This document shows, piece by piece, positions 29,957-39,134 of a stretch of DNA of 64,000 nt (positions are counted from its first letter, which is position 1; every line of letters begins with the position of its first letter). Location: positions 1-64,000 of the IMG/VR virus record IMGVR_UViG_3300021185_001145; one strand, written 5' to 3'. Source of the stretch: a virus. The position numbers and the translations under genes were made by a program. Below the pieces are notes generated by a model, which saw nothing but the letters and a program-made list of their open reading frames with translations, had not been told where the DNA came from and made no database searches.

Positions 29957-30721
29957 TTACGGAGCCTCGCCAGCGGCGGTACTCTCAGTAAATCCAAAGT
30001 CGCCTGTAGTCAAACCATTTGCGTCATCTGCGGTTGAAGTCGTTGTTGCACCTTCAAACTGACCATCGTTAAACTGATTTTCGCCTATTGTGCTTACAAC
30101 GGCAGATGTGACAAGTTGACCTTCACGGACTGCGCCGTAGATATTACTCTTCATTGTAAAAGATAAAGACCATATCAATGAACGTCTTGTTTCAAAATCA
30201 CCATCATAAACATCTTCTTGTTGTAAACTGTTTAGAATGATTGGAATGTCTCTTGTTATTTCCAACTCAGGAAACTCTTTAATTGTTACATTAAAATGTG
30301 GTGTGAAGTATGGCAAAATCTGTTCAAGTATCTGCGTACCATCTTCAGCATTTTTAGTCATTATGGATAGAGTAAAATCGAAAGTATATGGTACAGGAGC
30401 AAAAGTGTATTTCACACCTTCACCTTCTTTTTGATTTGAAAGTCTTTGACTTGAACTAATCTTTCTCTCTGCATCATATGTCATAGTATCCATTTCGAAT
30501 GCCATGCGTGGGAGAGTGATAGCAGTTTCTTGGTCAAATTGTCCAGCATCAAGTCTTGCTAAAAACTTCTGTTTAGGTCCATATGAAATAGGTACTTTTC
30601 TTCTTTCAATTTCTGCACCTGCACTATCAAATCTTCTAACATAAATGTCATTGAAAAGATTACCGAAAACGATAACCATTTTTCTAATAGATGCATGATA
30701 AAATGTATGCCCTAATGCCAT
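29957..30721 (-). CDS. 15: Tail sheath stabiliser/completion protein gp15
   Basis: 254 residues (T4 gp15 is 272). Begins MALGHTFYHASIRKMVIVFGNLFNDIYVRR, with RRKVPISYGPKQKFLARL, then TFDFTLSIMTKNAEDGTQILEQILPYFTPHFNVTI and SLIWSLSFTMKSNIYG, all aligned with gp15 blocks. It caps the sheath end for head joining. The C-terminal ~40 residues are Thr/Ala/Gly-rich and probably disordered. Confidence 0.94.
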   Translation of the reverse strand: MALGHTFYHASIRKMVIVFGNLFNDIYVRRFDSAGAEIERRKVPISYGPKQKFLARLDAGQFDQETAITLPRMAFEMDTMTYDAERKISSSQRLSNQKEGEGVKYTFAPVPYTFDFTLSIMTKNAEDGTQILEQILPYFTPHFNVTIKEFPELEITRDIPIILNSLQQEDVYDGDFETRRSLIWSLSFTMKSNIYGAVREGQLVTSAVVSTIGENQFNDGQFEGATTTSTADDANGLTTGDFGFTESTAAGEAP

Positions 30722-30724
30722 AAT

Positions 30725-31585
30725 TTAATACTCCTCACTGAATGGGTTGTCTTCTGTAAAGTCGATAATGCTATCTGCGTCTGCTTTGAATGCATCGTTA
30801 TCTGCACTAGTTTCAGGCATTACCATCGTTTCTTTAACACCAAGAACATAAGACGCACCAGAAGTATCGCCATTTACTGTTCCACCTGTATTAAAGTTAC
30901 CATTAATTGTTTTGATTGTGAGAATTTTAGATGCTGGGTTCCAATCAGAAACTATTGCTTTTGCAGTAAAGTCTGCTAATGTAGCACCCTGATATATTTC
31001 TTCATTGACAGTATAATCTCCAGTACCATCACCTAGTGTTAGTTGAATTGTATACTGTAGTGCAGTGACTTCATCATCAATCTCTGCGACACCAGTATCA
31101 ATCTTCTCACCATTGTATTCGAACAGTTCTGTAGATAGTCTGTAAATATATGTTTTACCAATCTGATAATACACTTCTTCATCTTCAACGAATTTGATTT
31201 CAAGTAGATTATCTGTGAGTGGGAAATATAGTAAATCGCCTTCTCTGGGTCTTGTGAAAGACATACCAGCGGCAGTTGCATCTTCTTCAAAACGAGAGTT
31301 TGCAACAACAAAATTCTGTGTATCTCTAATCTCTACGCCAAATTTAGACAAAAGGTCGCCGTCACCAGCAAAACCATCTACACCCTGTACATACATTTCA
31401 ATAGTAAACTCATCTTCAAATGAAGAGTTTCTTACTTCATTAAAGATATCATCTACATGTGTATATTGTCGGGGAATGTACCTAATGTCTTGACCATAGA
31501 TTTGTATGGCTTCAACTACTAGGTCATTAGTTAGAGATTGTTCTTCTGTGTTTGTGTAGAAATTAAAATACTGGTTCGTTGCCAT
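30725..31585 (-). CDS. 14: Neck protein gp14
   Basis: 286 residues (T4 gp14 is 256). Start MATNQYFNFYTNTEEQSLTNDLVVEAIQIYGQDIRYIPR and FTIEMYVQGVDGFAGDGDLLSKFG identify it. Residues ~190-260 hold an extra Gly-rich module (YTVNEEIYQGA, then NFNTGGTVNGDTSGASYVLG) of the kind found in phage fibre proteins and also in the gp8 gene of this genome, accounting for the extra length. Neck component closing the portal with gp13. Confidence 0.95.
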   Translation of the reverse strand: MATNQYFNFYTNTEEQSLTNDLVVEAIQIYGQDIRYIPRQYTHVDDIFNEVRNSSFEDEFTIEMYVQGVDGFAGDGDLLSKFGVEIRDTQNFVVANSRFEEDATAAGMSFTRPREGDLLYFPLTDNLLEIKFVEDEEVYYQIGKTYIYRLSTELFEYNGEKIDTGVAEIDDEVTALQYTIQLTLGDGTGDYTVNEEIYQGATLADFTAKAIVSDWNPASKILTIKTINGNFNTGGTVNGDTSGASYVLGVKETMVMPETSADNDAFKADADSIIDFTEDNPFSEEY

Positions 31586-31597
31586 TGTTGACTATCC

Positions 31598-32341
31598 TCA
31601 CCCTGTATAGAAATCAACAGGCAACTCATGTGTTAAACTCATCTGTTCTTCAAGTTCTGCAATTTCTTGCTTTGCTTCTTCCAAAATAGCACGCCCATTC
31701 ATTGTGACGCCGCCTGGAAGTGCAATACCCTCATACTTAGATACGTTCATACCCCATTGCTCTTTGATTTGTGCAGTTGCATATTCTCTTAAAAATCTAT
31801 CGCCCCAAATTTGTGAGAATGTAGATGGGTCAATTATCTTATAGCATTCTACGATAACATAGTCATCCACAGAAAGATTGTCAGACCAGTCCATATCAAT
31901 ATGTACACGGTCAGTATGTCTTTCATGTCTGATTGGGTTCACACCATTAAAGAGGTCATCTAACATTGTTAGATGTGAACGCATTGTTACATATTCTGAA
32001 GCAGAGGCAGATGTAAAGTCAAAAACATCATTCAAATGCATTTGATAGCGAACATCAAACATGCTTGAAGATGAAGTTGCATTATCAACGCTCAAGACAC
32101 GCAAAACCGAGGTCACACTATCGTCTACTGTGATGTATTCGTTGTCAATGTCTGTCTGAGTTATTTGGTGTTTGACATAAGTACGAGTAATAGCGTCAGA
32201 ATGATAATCTTGAAAATATTCAATCGCATCATCTATTCTATCTTCTACTTGGTCAGGTGATACGTTAATTTGAATAACACCCTTGCCCAATTTTCTTAGG
32301 CAATATTCTTTAAACTCTGTTCTGCTGGTCGGTGTTGCCAT
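31598..32341 (-). CDS. 13: Neck protein gp13
   Basis: 247 residues (T4 gp13 is 309). FKEYCLRKLGKGVIQINVSPDQVEDRIDDAIEYFQDYHSDAI at residues 10-51 is the conserved gp13 start, with WGDRFLREYATAQIKEQWGMN later. Head-tail connector that binds the portal. The upstream 109-bp gap holds a GC-rich hairpin and no clear exact late promoter, so it may be read from further upstream. Confidence 0.94.
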   Translation of the reverse strand: MATPTSRTEFKEYCLRKLGKGVIQINVSPDQVEDRIDDAIEYFQDYHSDAITRTYVKHQITQTDIDNEYITVDDSVTSVLRVLSVDNATSSSSMFDVRYQMHLNDVFDFTSASASEYVTMRSHLTMLDDLFNGVNPIRHERHTDRVHIDMDWSDNLSVDDYVIVECYKIIDPSTFSQIWGDRFLREYATAQIKEQWGMNVSKYEGIALPGGVTMNGRAILEEAKQEIAELEEQMSLTHELPVDFYTG

Positions 32342-32414
32342 TAGTTTCTATACCCTCTGAAATGCTGTTCTTATAATACTATTTAGTTCACGGAGAACCA
32401 CCAGCAACAAGTTT

Positions 32415-32436
32415 GTGTGGGGGTTGCCCCCCACAC
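32415..32436. terminator. GC-rich hairpin between the 2032-aa gene and gp13
   Basis: GTGTGGGGG / CCCCCACAC, a perfect 9-bp stem with a 4-nt loop. On the plus strand it is followed by TGTTTTGCTTTTTC; on the minus strand, the direction of the flanking genes, no U tract follows. It may act as a processed 3' end, a barrier, or a stop for antisense transcription. Confidence 0.5.
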
Positions 32437-32450
32437 TGTTTTGCTTTTTC

Positions 32451-35400
32451 TTAGGCTTGACTTTCAGACCAAGATATCTTACCAGTCACGAAGAATGGGT
32501 TAGTACCCGAAATGTCAGATGTTGACTGTGGCTGAACTGCGATAGTCAGCAAGTCAGGACCGTTCGGGAAGATACCGTCACCACCTAGAATTGAGTTACC
32601 AAGTTCAAGCAACTCGCCGAGGTCAATATCAAGTGAACCTGCAGAACCTTTTACTGCGTAAATGGTTGTTCCGCCAGTTAGTGTATCACCGTGGTCGTGG
32701 TCAATAATCTGTGACAACGATGGTGATTCCGCACCTTGGAAATCTGCTTTCGATGGAATCGAGTTCAGAATTAAGAAGATTTCAACGTCTTTCGAAGTAG
32801 TGATACCCGCTTGACGCAATCTCAACTGCATTCTGTTAATGATTTCACGCTCACCAACTGCACCAGTCAAAGCAGAATCCACAGAAGGTGAAAGTCTCAG
32901 TGACACTAGTGGGATTGGTCTGTCAAGTTCAATTGCTGTAACTTCACCATTGACCAATGTCGCCGCACTTGCAATGTTTGCAGTACCTGGTTCTGTGTTT
33001 GTCGCAGGATACGATGTAAACACTTTAGAAGTTGCACCGTCAAGTTTAACTTGTGTTACATATGTACCTTCAGGTAACAAAGACGAACCACTAACTGTAA
33101 TCTGAGAACCGACAACTGTTGCAGTAGCGTTTGCTTCTGTACATGGGATTGCATATACGAACACACGGGAACCATTCAGCGTAATAACATCGAATGTTGA
33201 TTCCGCATTGGATGGGAATGTTCTGCTTGCGCCGTTAGTAAATGCGAACGGTTTAGAGTTACGAGAGAACAAGTACGCTTTATCGTCATCAAATCTACCA
33301 TCCATGATGATTGAAGTACCGAAGTGGAACAGTGTAGGCGCAGTAGTTGCGGCTGGACCGTTTTCAATCTCATAGCGCCCTGGAAGGTTACCAGAACGGA
33401 AGTAGGATTCGCCAAGTCTGTTATTGTGTACAAACTCATGCATGTAGCGGATATGTCCTTCACGGTCTTTGAAACCGAAGCGAACTTTACCAGCACCGTA
33501 CCAAGAGTAGTCAGCATAACACATATGCAACTTGGTTGTATCAAGTTTAAATCCTGATGGACCTTGACCATTAGCAGTATCAATATTCCACTCACTCTGT
33601 GGTGCTTTACGGTTTTCAGTCTTAGTGACTTTAATACCCTTAGAAGTAATACCACGATAAGCAGGCTGTACGACCATTCTCAAGTCAGAAGATACTTCAA
33701 CAATCTTATAAGACTGTCCACGAATTACAACTCTATCACCAGCAACCACTTGCGTAGTAAACGATGTGTCGTTACCAGTAATCACCTGAGAGTTTCTTGT
33801 TGCAGTAACAGAACCCGCCAACTGGAGAGTAGATGAACGTACAACAGCGGAGAGTGTATTACCATCATATTCGAAGAAGAATCCGTTTTGGTCATCAAAC
33901 ATACCTGCACGAACAAAACTATCTTGCCAGCCGTTTCTTACATATGTTGGGAACCCAGATGCTTTTGCTTCATCAGGAACTTCAGCCATTACATATTGGA
34001 ACTGGAATGGAGTTGGTATTGCACTTACTGTGAATACACCATTATATGGGTTATTCGACAATGGTCCAACTGTAGCACCAGCAATCGTAACGGAATCACC
34101 AACTGCTAAGTTATGCTGTTCTTGTGTGTTCACAGTAGCAGTTGTAGTGCTTGACTTAATCAACGACCTCAAGATACGAGGTGGGTTGAAGTTGATTGCA
34201 AGCGAGTTCTGAATACCTTTACCTGACTGGTATCTGAAGTATTTACGAGATTGACGAACAATCTTACTATCAGGAGAAGTACCTGCCGTAATATCTACAC
34301 CACCATCAAATGATTTATGCAAAGAATATCCATCAGGACGTAGCATAATCTGAGTAGTGAAGTAGTATGCAGAAGGTGTTGCTTGGTCTTCAGTTGGTGC
34401 ATCAAACACACGAAGTTTTTCATCTGTCTGAATATCACGAACAGTCAAAGTATAAACATAGTCAGGACCAGTTACATAGATTTCATCGAAACGCTTGAAC
34501 GTTGTCAAGAAGTTTGTACCAGAACCTGTAATTTCAACATTTCCGTCTTCAAATGTTATCAGACCAGAACCAGAAATTGCTTTAACAAGTGAACGTGCCT
34601 TAAGTGTGTGTACACCTGTTTGAGCGCCCAGACCAGTTTCAATGTTATTAAGTGCAGAATCCGAAGAAACAGCAAGTTTAATTTTGTCTGCCGCAGTAAC
34701 AATAACGTTAAATACGTTGTCTGTTTCATCGGTCAACATTGAAGTATTACCTGTACCTGGGTCGTATGTTACAACTTCACCAGTAATCAGGTTGTGTGGG
34801 GCGTCAAATGTAATTTCACCTGTAAGACCATCAATGTCTGTGGATTCAAATGTATATGCTCTCAATGGAATCTTAAAGTCTGTTGCAAGAACAAACTCAT
34901 TTGGATTTGGAGTTTCTTCAATGATTGCAAATACGCCATCATAAGCACCTCTAAGAGAATCCACCAAGAATTCTTGTTCACCAACAACTCCTGTGTCATT
35001 AAGTATAACTGAACCAGTAGCACCTGTGACAATAAAGCGGATTTCCCACCAGTTTGTCATACTGCCAACTCTACGGTTAATACGAGATGTTGGGTCAAAC
35101 TCTACGTTCACACCAAGATTACCACCATTATCTACTAAGATAGCAGAAACATCTTTTGTTGTCCACTGAATATCGCTTCTGAATGTGGTTGTATCTGCAC
35201 CACCAGAGCGACCGATAAAGTATTCAGTATTATCGCCAGTAAACTTAATCTTAACATATTCACGACTTTCGTTAAAGTCACCACGATACTCTACACCAAT
35301 GATTGAAGCGCCTGTTGGAGTAATTCCTAGAGGAGTTTCAATGTTGATAAATTCAGTAACAGTCGAGTTATTTGAACGACCAACTGCGGCTGTTGTTGCT

Positions 35401-38400
35401 TGTGCAGTTGTATCAACAACTTGAGAAAGTGACAAACGGGAATCGTTTACACGGTTCAAGTTATATGCAGTGTTATTTGTCAATCCACCAATTACTGTAG
35501 ATACTACATGACTTTCAAATTTAATGTAATTCGTATCAGTTCCTGGAGTAGAAGGGTCACCACTTCCAACACCTACTTCACCAGTCACGGCAGGTTCATC
35601 AAATGCTATATATGCATTATGACTTGCCAGAGTGAATGAGTAAGTTGTAGTAGTTGCGGCATGTGATGTGCCTGTTATACCACTATATGAATTCCATGCT
35701 TGTGCGGCGGCATCCCATTCCCAAACACTTGGTCTATCTGTATTTCCGATAGAACCAACATCACTCAATGTTACTTCATAATCTTGAGCGACAAATGATT
35801 TAACTGTTGGGTTTTGTTCGTTCTCGCCAATATAGTCACCATTAACGATGAATGCTCCACCTTCTGCATCACCTACAAGAGTTGTAGTATATGTTTGCGT
35901 TGCTGGTTCATTCTGACCTGATGCATAATATTTTGCTTCTGATTGTGCAATAATTTTGTGGTTGTTCACATAGAATGTATTGTACAAGTCATTTTCTGTA
36001 ATGAAGCCGACTGTAAATTGGTCAGGATACCCAACGATATCATCTGTATTTGGTGCAATGTCCAATGTAATTCTAAACAAGTCTGGTGAAACAACAGCAA
36101 TTGTAGCATCGAATGTTTCATCTGCAATTGTCTGTACAGAACCTGAACTATCAGCAAATTTGAAACGTTGCCCAGCCGCATAGTCTGTTGCATCAACTGT
36201 GATGGTTGCAGACTGACCACTAGTAATTCCGTGGTCTGGTTGGTAAATAGTGTTTTTATCTGAACTTAGGTCAGCGACAAACATGTAATAAACATCTGAG
36301 TTATCTCCAGCAGACCCAGTGTATATAGAGTTGTTTGTAAAGTATGCAAACTCCTCAGAGGCTGTACCAAAATCAAAGTTTATTCTAAATGTACCGTCAC
36401 CGAAAACTGTTTGAGGTGAAGTAGTAGAAGACGCCGATGTTGCGTTTCTTAGTACGTTTGCTCTTGTTGGTTTAATTGTACCAAATCTACTATTCTGCAA
36501 GTCCGCTCTTGAAGAGAAGATATCTTTAGTGAGGTCTCCACCACCACTAGCAACACCATCAGCCTTACCTTGGAATGCGAGAACCCTAGAAGGATTTACA
36601 CCACCAAGACCGTACCCACTTGGGTCAAGTGCAAGGTCAGCACCAGAATGTTCATAACTCTGTGCTTTGAACAATGCTTTTTGTGCTTCAGTAAGTTCCA
36701 TACGAATGTGGAAACGAATTGTACCTGAAGAGATAAGGGTCGAACTTTCGTTCAAGTCATATCTGAAATTTCCTCGACCACCGTAAGTGGAACTTGTTGA
36801 TGAAACAGCCGAAGTGATATCAAAACTGTTATTAAGTTCAGTAGACGATTCCGAATCGACACCATCGCCCTCTGGGTTGTTTGGACCTGTACCAAAAGTG
36901 ATAGTACCGTTACCGTTCGGGTTATACAATGTGATGGTGCTGAGTTCGTTTGAAGCCTCAAAGTCACCATCTGCTTCACCCATATAGTCAAGGAAAAGTT
37001 TTGCGCCGCCTGCGATGAGACCATCAAGATAACCTGTGTAGCCACCAAATGCGTTAGCAACGCTAAGTCTGTGTTGGTTTTCACCATTACCTTGACCACG
37101 AAGACGAACGGCTGTCACTACATATCGGTTAGCAGTAACCGCACTTGTTGGGGCTGAGTTAGTATCATCACCTGTTGGTGGTGCTGTGTCGTTGACATAA
37201 TATGCCGAAGACTGTGGGGAGTTATACTCAGTATAAATTTGGTCATGGCGAGGCCATACTCTCCATGCTTTATATACTAGTCCAAGACGACCCGCACCAA
37301 CTGAGTTTGTGATTGTAGAAAGTGAAACTACACTACCAAGGCTGTAATTGCTATGTAACTTGATTGTATCTGCATCAATTACTTCAACAAAGTATACAGT
37401 ACCATCTACTAATCCACCATCAGAGGCTTCAAAGAATGGTGAGTTGAAGAGCAAGCAAGATTTATTTGGTAGGTCGTGACCAGGCCATGATACAGTATTG
37501 TTCACGGCATCAAATGAATTTGTTTGTAGATACAAACTATAAGTCGATTGATGGTCCCATGTAACAACTTTATTTTGTCTTACGTTACCACGCCCAGTAT
37601 CTTCTGCCGATGTAACTGCGATATTCGTAATGAAGTTTGCATCAGTATCTAAGAATGGACGACCATCTGGAGCGGTCGCTGTTGGGTTTGCGATAGTAAG
37701 AGACTTAGGACCAATTGTGTTACGAAGATATACTTTTGTACCAATTGCGAAACCGTGAGTTTCTTTTGTAACAACATCAATCTTGGAAGGTGCGCCACCA
37801 TCTGTCTGTGCGCCATCAATGACGGAAACTGGGAGAGGGCTTCCTTCAAAAAATTTGGCTGGCACGATTGTAGTGTAACCACCTGAGATATCACCAGTTG
37901 TAGATGCAGGAACGTCAAGTTCGAAGAAGAATGTGTTCTGCCCATCAACACCAGAAATAGTGAAGAAGCCTTCTGCTTGATAATCGTCAAGACCTTGAAC
38001 AGATACGGGTAGACCTAATTCCAAGTTATGATTAATGCTAGTTGTAACTTTAACCTGCTTAGAACCAGCAACTGCGTCAACAGAAAGAATACCATCAATT
38101 GGTTTGTCACCAGAAGAAGAGTATACTGTTGGAATGTTGTTTACTGATTGAAGTGTTTCCCACTTAGTTGACTGTAGACCATATTCAAAGTCAGTATCAA
38201 TCAAGTTACCTGGGTTAGATACACGAATTTTACCAACAGCATCAAGCAAATCTTCAGCAACAGTCATAACTTCGGAATCTTTGTTTACAAAGACCTGAAT
38301 ATTATCACCGCCACCGATATCGTCATCACCTGCGGTATCGTAATCTAAGTTGATTGTTGTTAATTCGGTTGCTTCACTAAAAGACCAAGTGCCTTTATAG

Positions 38401-38549
38401 TTCTGCGAATTGAATTGGTATAGTGTTTTCGCCGCGGTTGTATCAGTAATGAGAAGAACTTTCTCTTTACCGTGATGCCCTTTGAATGACACTGTACCGG
38501 CTGTTTTGTCAAAGGTGACATATGCCGATGGAATTAAATGTCTTGCCAT
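32451..38549 (-). CDS. Giant virion protein, probable tail fibre/baseplate-associated (2032 aa)
   Basis: 2032 residues. Starts MARHLIPSAYVTFDKTAGTV and is made of repeated beta-rich domains, with several versions of a HxLxxGxxVxV strand pair (HNLELGLPVSVQGLDDY, HGFAIGTKVYLRN, HNLITGEVVTYDPGTG, HNLAVGDSVTIAGA), typical of marine T4-like giant structural proteins. No catalytic domain was seen. It follows its own late promoter at 38596-38603. A role in the distal tail or host contact is inferred from size, repeats and position after the gp9/10-like gene. Confidence 0.8.
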   Translation of the reverse strand: MARHLIPSAYVTFDKTAGTVSFKGHHGKEKVLLITDTTAAKTLYQFNSQNYKGTWSFSEATELTTINLDYDTAGDDDIGGGDNIQVFVNKDSEVMTVAEDLLDAVGKIRVSNPGNLIDTDFEYGLQSTKWETLQSVNNIPTVYSSSGDKPIDGILSVDAVAGSKQVKVTTSINHNLELGLPVSVQGLDDYQAEGFFTISGVDGQNTFFFELDVPASTTGDISGGYTTIVPAKFFEGSPLPVSVIDGAQTDGGAPSKIDVVTKETHGFAIGTKVYLRNTIGPKSLTIANPTATAPDGRPFLDTDANFITNIAVTSAEDTGRGNVRQNKVVTWDHQSTYSLYLQTNSFDAVNNTVSWPGHDLPNKSCLLFNSPFFEASDGGLVDGTVYFVEVIDADTIKLHSNYSLGSVVSLSTITNSVGAGRLGLVYKAWRVWPRHDQIYTEYNSPQSSAYYVNDTAPPTGDDTNSAPTSAVTANRYVVTAVRLRGQGNGENQHRLSVANAFGGYTGYLDGLIAGGAKLFLDYMGEADGDFEASNELSTITLYNPNGNGTITFGTGPNNPEGDGVDSESSTELNNSFDITSAVSSTSSTYGGRGNFRYDLNESSTLISSGTIRFHIRMELTEAQKALFKAQSYEHSGADLALDPSGYGLGGVNPSRVLAFQGKADGVASGGGDLTKDIFSSRADLQNSRFGTIKPTRANVLRNATSASSTTSPQTVFGDGTFRINFDFGTASEEFAYFTNNSIYTGSAGDNSDVYYMFVADLSSDKNTIYQPDHGITSGQSATITVDATDYAAGQRFKFADSSGSVQTIADETFDATIAVVSPDLFRITLDIAPNTDDIVGYPDQFTVGFITENDLYNTFYVNNHKIIAQSEAKYYASGQNEPATQTYTTTLVGDAEGGAFIVNGDYIGENEQNPTVKSFVAQDYEVTLSDVGSIGNTDRPSVWEWDAAAQAWNSYSGITGTSHAATTTTYSFTLASHNAYIAFDEPAVTGEVGVGSGDPSTPGTDTNYIKFESHVVSTVIGGLTNNTAYNLNRVNDSRLSLSQVVDTTAQATTAAVGRSNNSTVTEFINIETPLGITPTGASIIGVEYRGDFNESREYVKIKFTGDNTEYFIGRSGGADTTTFRSDIQWTTKDVSAILVDNGGNLGVNVEFDPTSRINRRVGSMTNWWEIRFIVTGATGSVILNDTGVVGEQEFLVDSLRGAYDGVFAIIEETPNPNEFVLATDFKIPLRAYTFESTDIDGLTGEITFDAPHNLITGEVVTYDPGTGNTSMLTDETDNVFNVIVTAADKIKLAVSSDSALNNIETGLGAQTGVHTLKARSLVKAISGSGLITFEDGNVEITGSGTNFLTTFKRFDEIYVTGPDYVYTLTVRDIQTDEKLRVFDAPTEDQATPSAYYFTTQIMLRPDGYSLHKSFDGGVDITAGTSPDSKIVRQSRKYFRYQSGKGIQNSLAINFNPPRILRSLIKSSTTTATVNTQEQHNLAVGDSVTIAGATVGPLSNNPYNGVFTVSAIPTPFQFQYVMAEVPDEAKASGFPTYVRNGWQDSFVRAGMFDDQNGFFFEYDGNTLSAVVRSSTLQLAGSVTATRNSQVITGNDTSFTTQVVAGDRVVIRGQSYKIVEVSSDLRMVVQPAYRGITSKGIKVTKTENRKAPQSEWNIDTANGQGPSGFKLDTTKLHMCYADYSWYGAGKVRFGFKDREGHIRYMHEFVHNNRLGESYFRSGNLPGRYEIENGPAATTAPTLFHFGTSIIMDGRFDDDKAYLFSRNSKPFAFTNGASRTFPSNAESTFDVITLNGSRVFVYAIPCTEANATATVVGSQITVSGSSLLPEGTYVTQVKLDGATSKVFTSYPATNTEPGTANIASAATLVNGEVTAIELDRPIPLVSLRLSPSVDSALTGAVGEREIINRMQLRLRQAGITTSKDVEIFLILNSIPSKADFQGAESPSLSQIIDHDHGDTLTGGTTIYAVKGSAGSLDIDLGELLELGNSILGGDGIFPNGPDLLTIAVQPQSTSDISGTNPFFVTGKISWSESQA

Positions 38550-38595
38550 TTTTTGTGTTCTCCCAAAATTTACATTAAGATTTGATTATCAAATA

Positions 38596-38603
38596 TATTT
38601 ATA
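38596..38603 (-). promoter_or_regulatory. Late promoter (TATAAATA) for the 2032-aa protein gene
   Basis: Exact TATAAATA, start near 38590, ~41-nt leader. Confidence 0.8.
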
Positions 38604-38611
38604 CGACAAAC

Positions 38612-38854
38612 TTATCCGCCAAATCCGATATGATATGCCGTGATATAGTCTCTAATATCTTCATCCTGAATTCTCAATGTACCTCGAATGTTGATATCTG
38701 TTGCCAGTTTACTGGATTGTACTGCCGCATCGGCAATACGCTGTGTTGTGATTGCTTGGTCTGCATCAAGCACATTAACTACATTAATTAAGTCATTTGT
38801 TCTAGTCACCCACTGGGTAATAGAATTTGAATTGTTTAAAGTTGCGATTGTCAT
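38612..38854 (-). CDS. Small virion structural protein (80 aa)
   Basis: 80 residues, MTIATLNNSNSITQWVTRTN then DLINVVNVLDADQAITTQRI. The opening resembles the start of many marine T4-like structural and fibre proteins (TIATLNxSNTxxxWxxxTNxLI), and residues ~40-65 resemble fibre shaft repeats. Probably a fibre attachment or trimerisation piece. Late promoter at 38877-38884. Not recognised beyond this. Confidence 0.7.
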   Translation of the reverse strand: MTIATLNNSNSITQWVTRTNDLINVVNVLDADQAITTQRIADAAVQSSKLATDINIRGTLRIQDEDIRDYITAYHIGFGG

Positions 38855-38871
38855 TGGTTTCCCCTATGCTA

Positions 38872-39132
38872 TCATTTATTTATAAGTTGAGTGAGTAAAG
38901 ATTTGATATCTTTTAAATCATTTTCTAAACTATTTAGTCGTTTCGTGTTTGCCGCTTGCTCTTCTTTCAATCTTTTCTTTTCTAAGTAACTATCAATTTC
39001 TTCATCACTTAGAGTAGGTATAATTGCTTTTGAGTATGGGTCACGAATAAGATTAGGTTTATCGTGTATCCCCAAGTAAACATCGTCTACTTGGGGTTTG
39101 ATTTCAGTTTCAATCAAATTTTTATCTGGCAT
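38872..39132 (-). CDS. Hypothetical protein with C-terminal coiled coil (86 aa)
   Basis: Starts MPDKNLIETEIKPQVDDVYL; residues ~45-86 form a coiled coil (EEQAANTKRLNSLENDLKDI). The middle RDPYSKAIIP resembles small proteins encoded beside giant baseplate genes in marine T4-like phages. Only 2 bases separate it from the upstream giant gene, so the two are probably co-translated. Function unknown. Confidence 0.72.
   Translation of the reverse strand: MPDKNLIETEIKPQVDDVYLGIHDKPNLIRDPYSKAIIPTLSDEEIDSYLEKKRLKEEQAANTKRLNSLENDLKDIKSLLTQLINK
38877..38884 (-). promoter_or_regulatory. Late promoter (TATAAATA) for the 80-aa structural gene
   Basis: Exact TATAAATA overlapping the last codons of the 86-aa gene, start near 38871. 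Confidence 0.75.
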
Positions 39133-39134
39133 TA

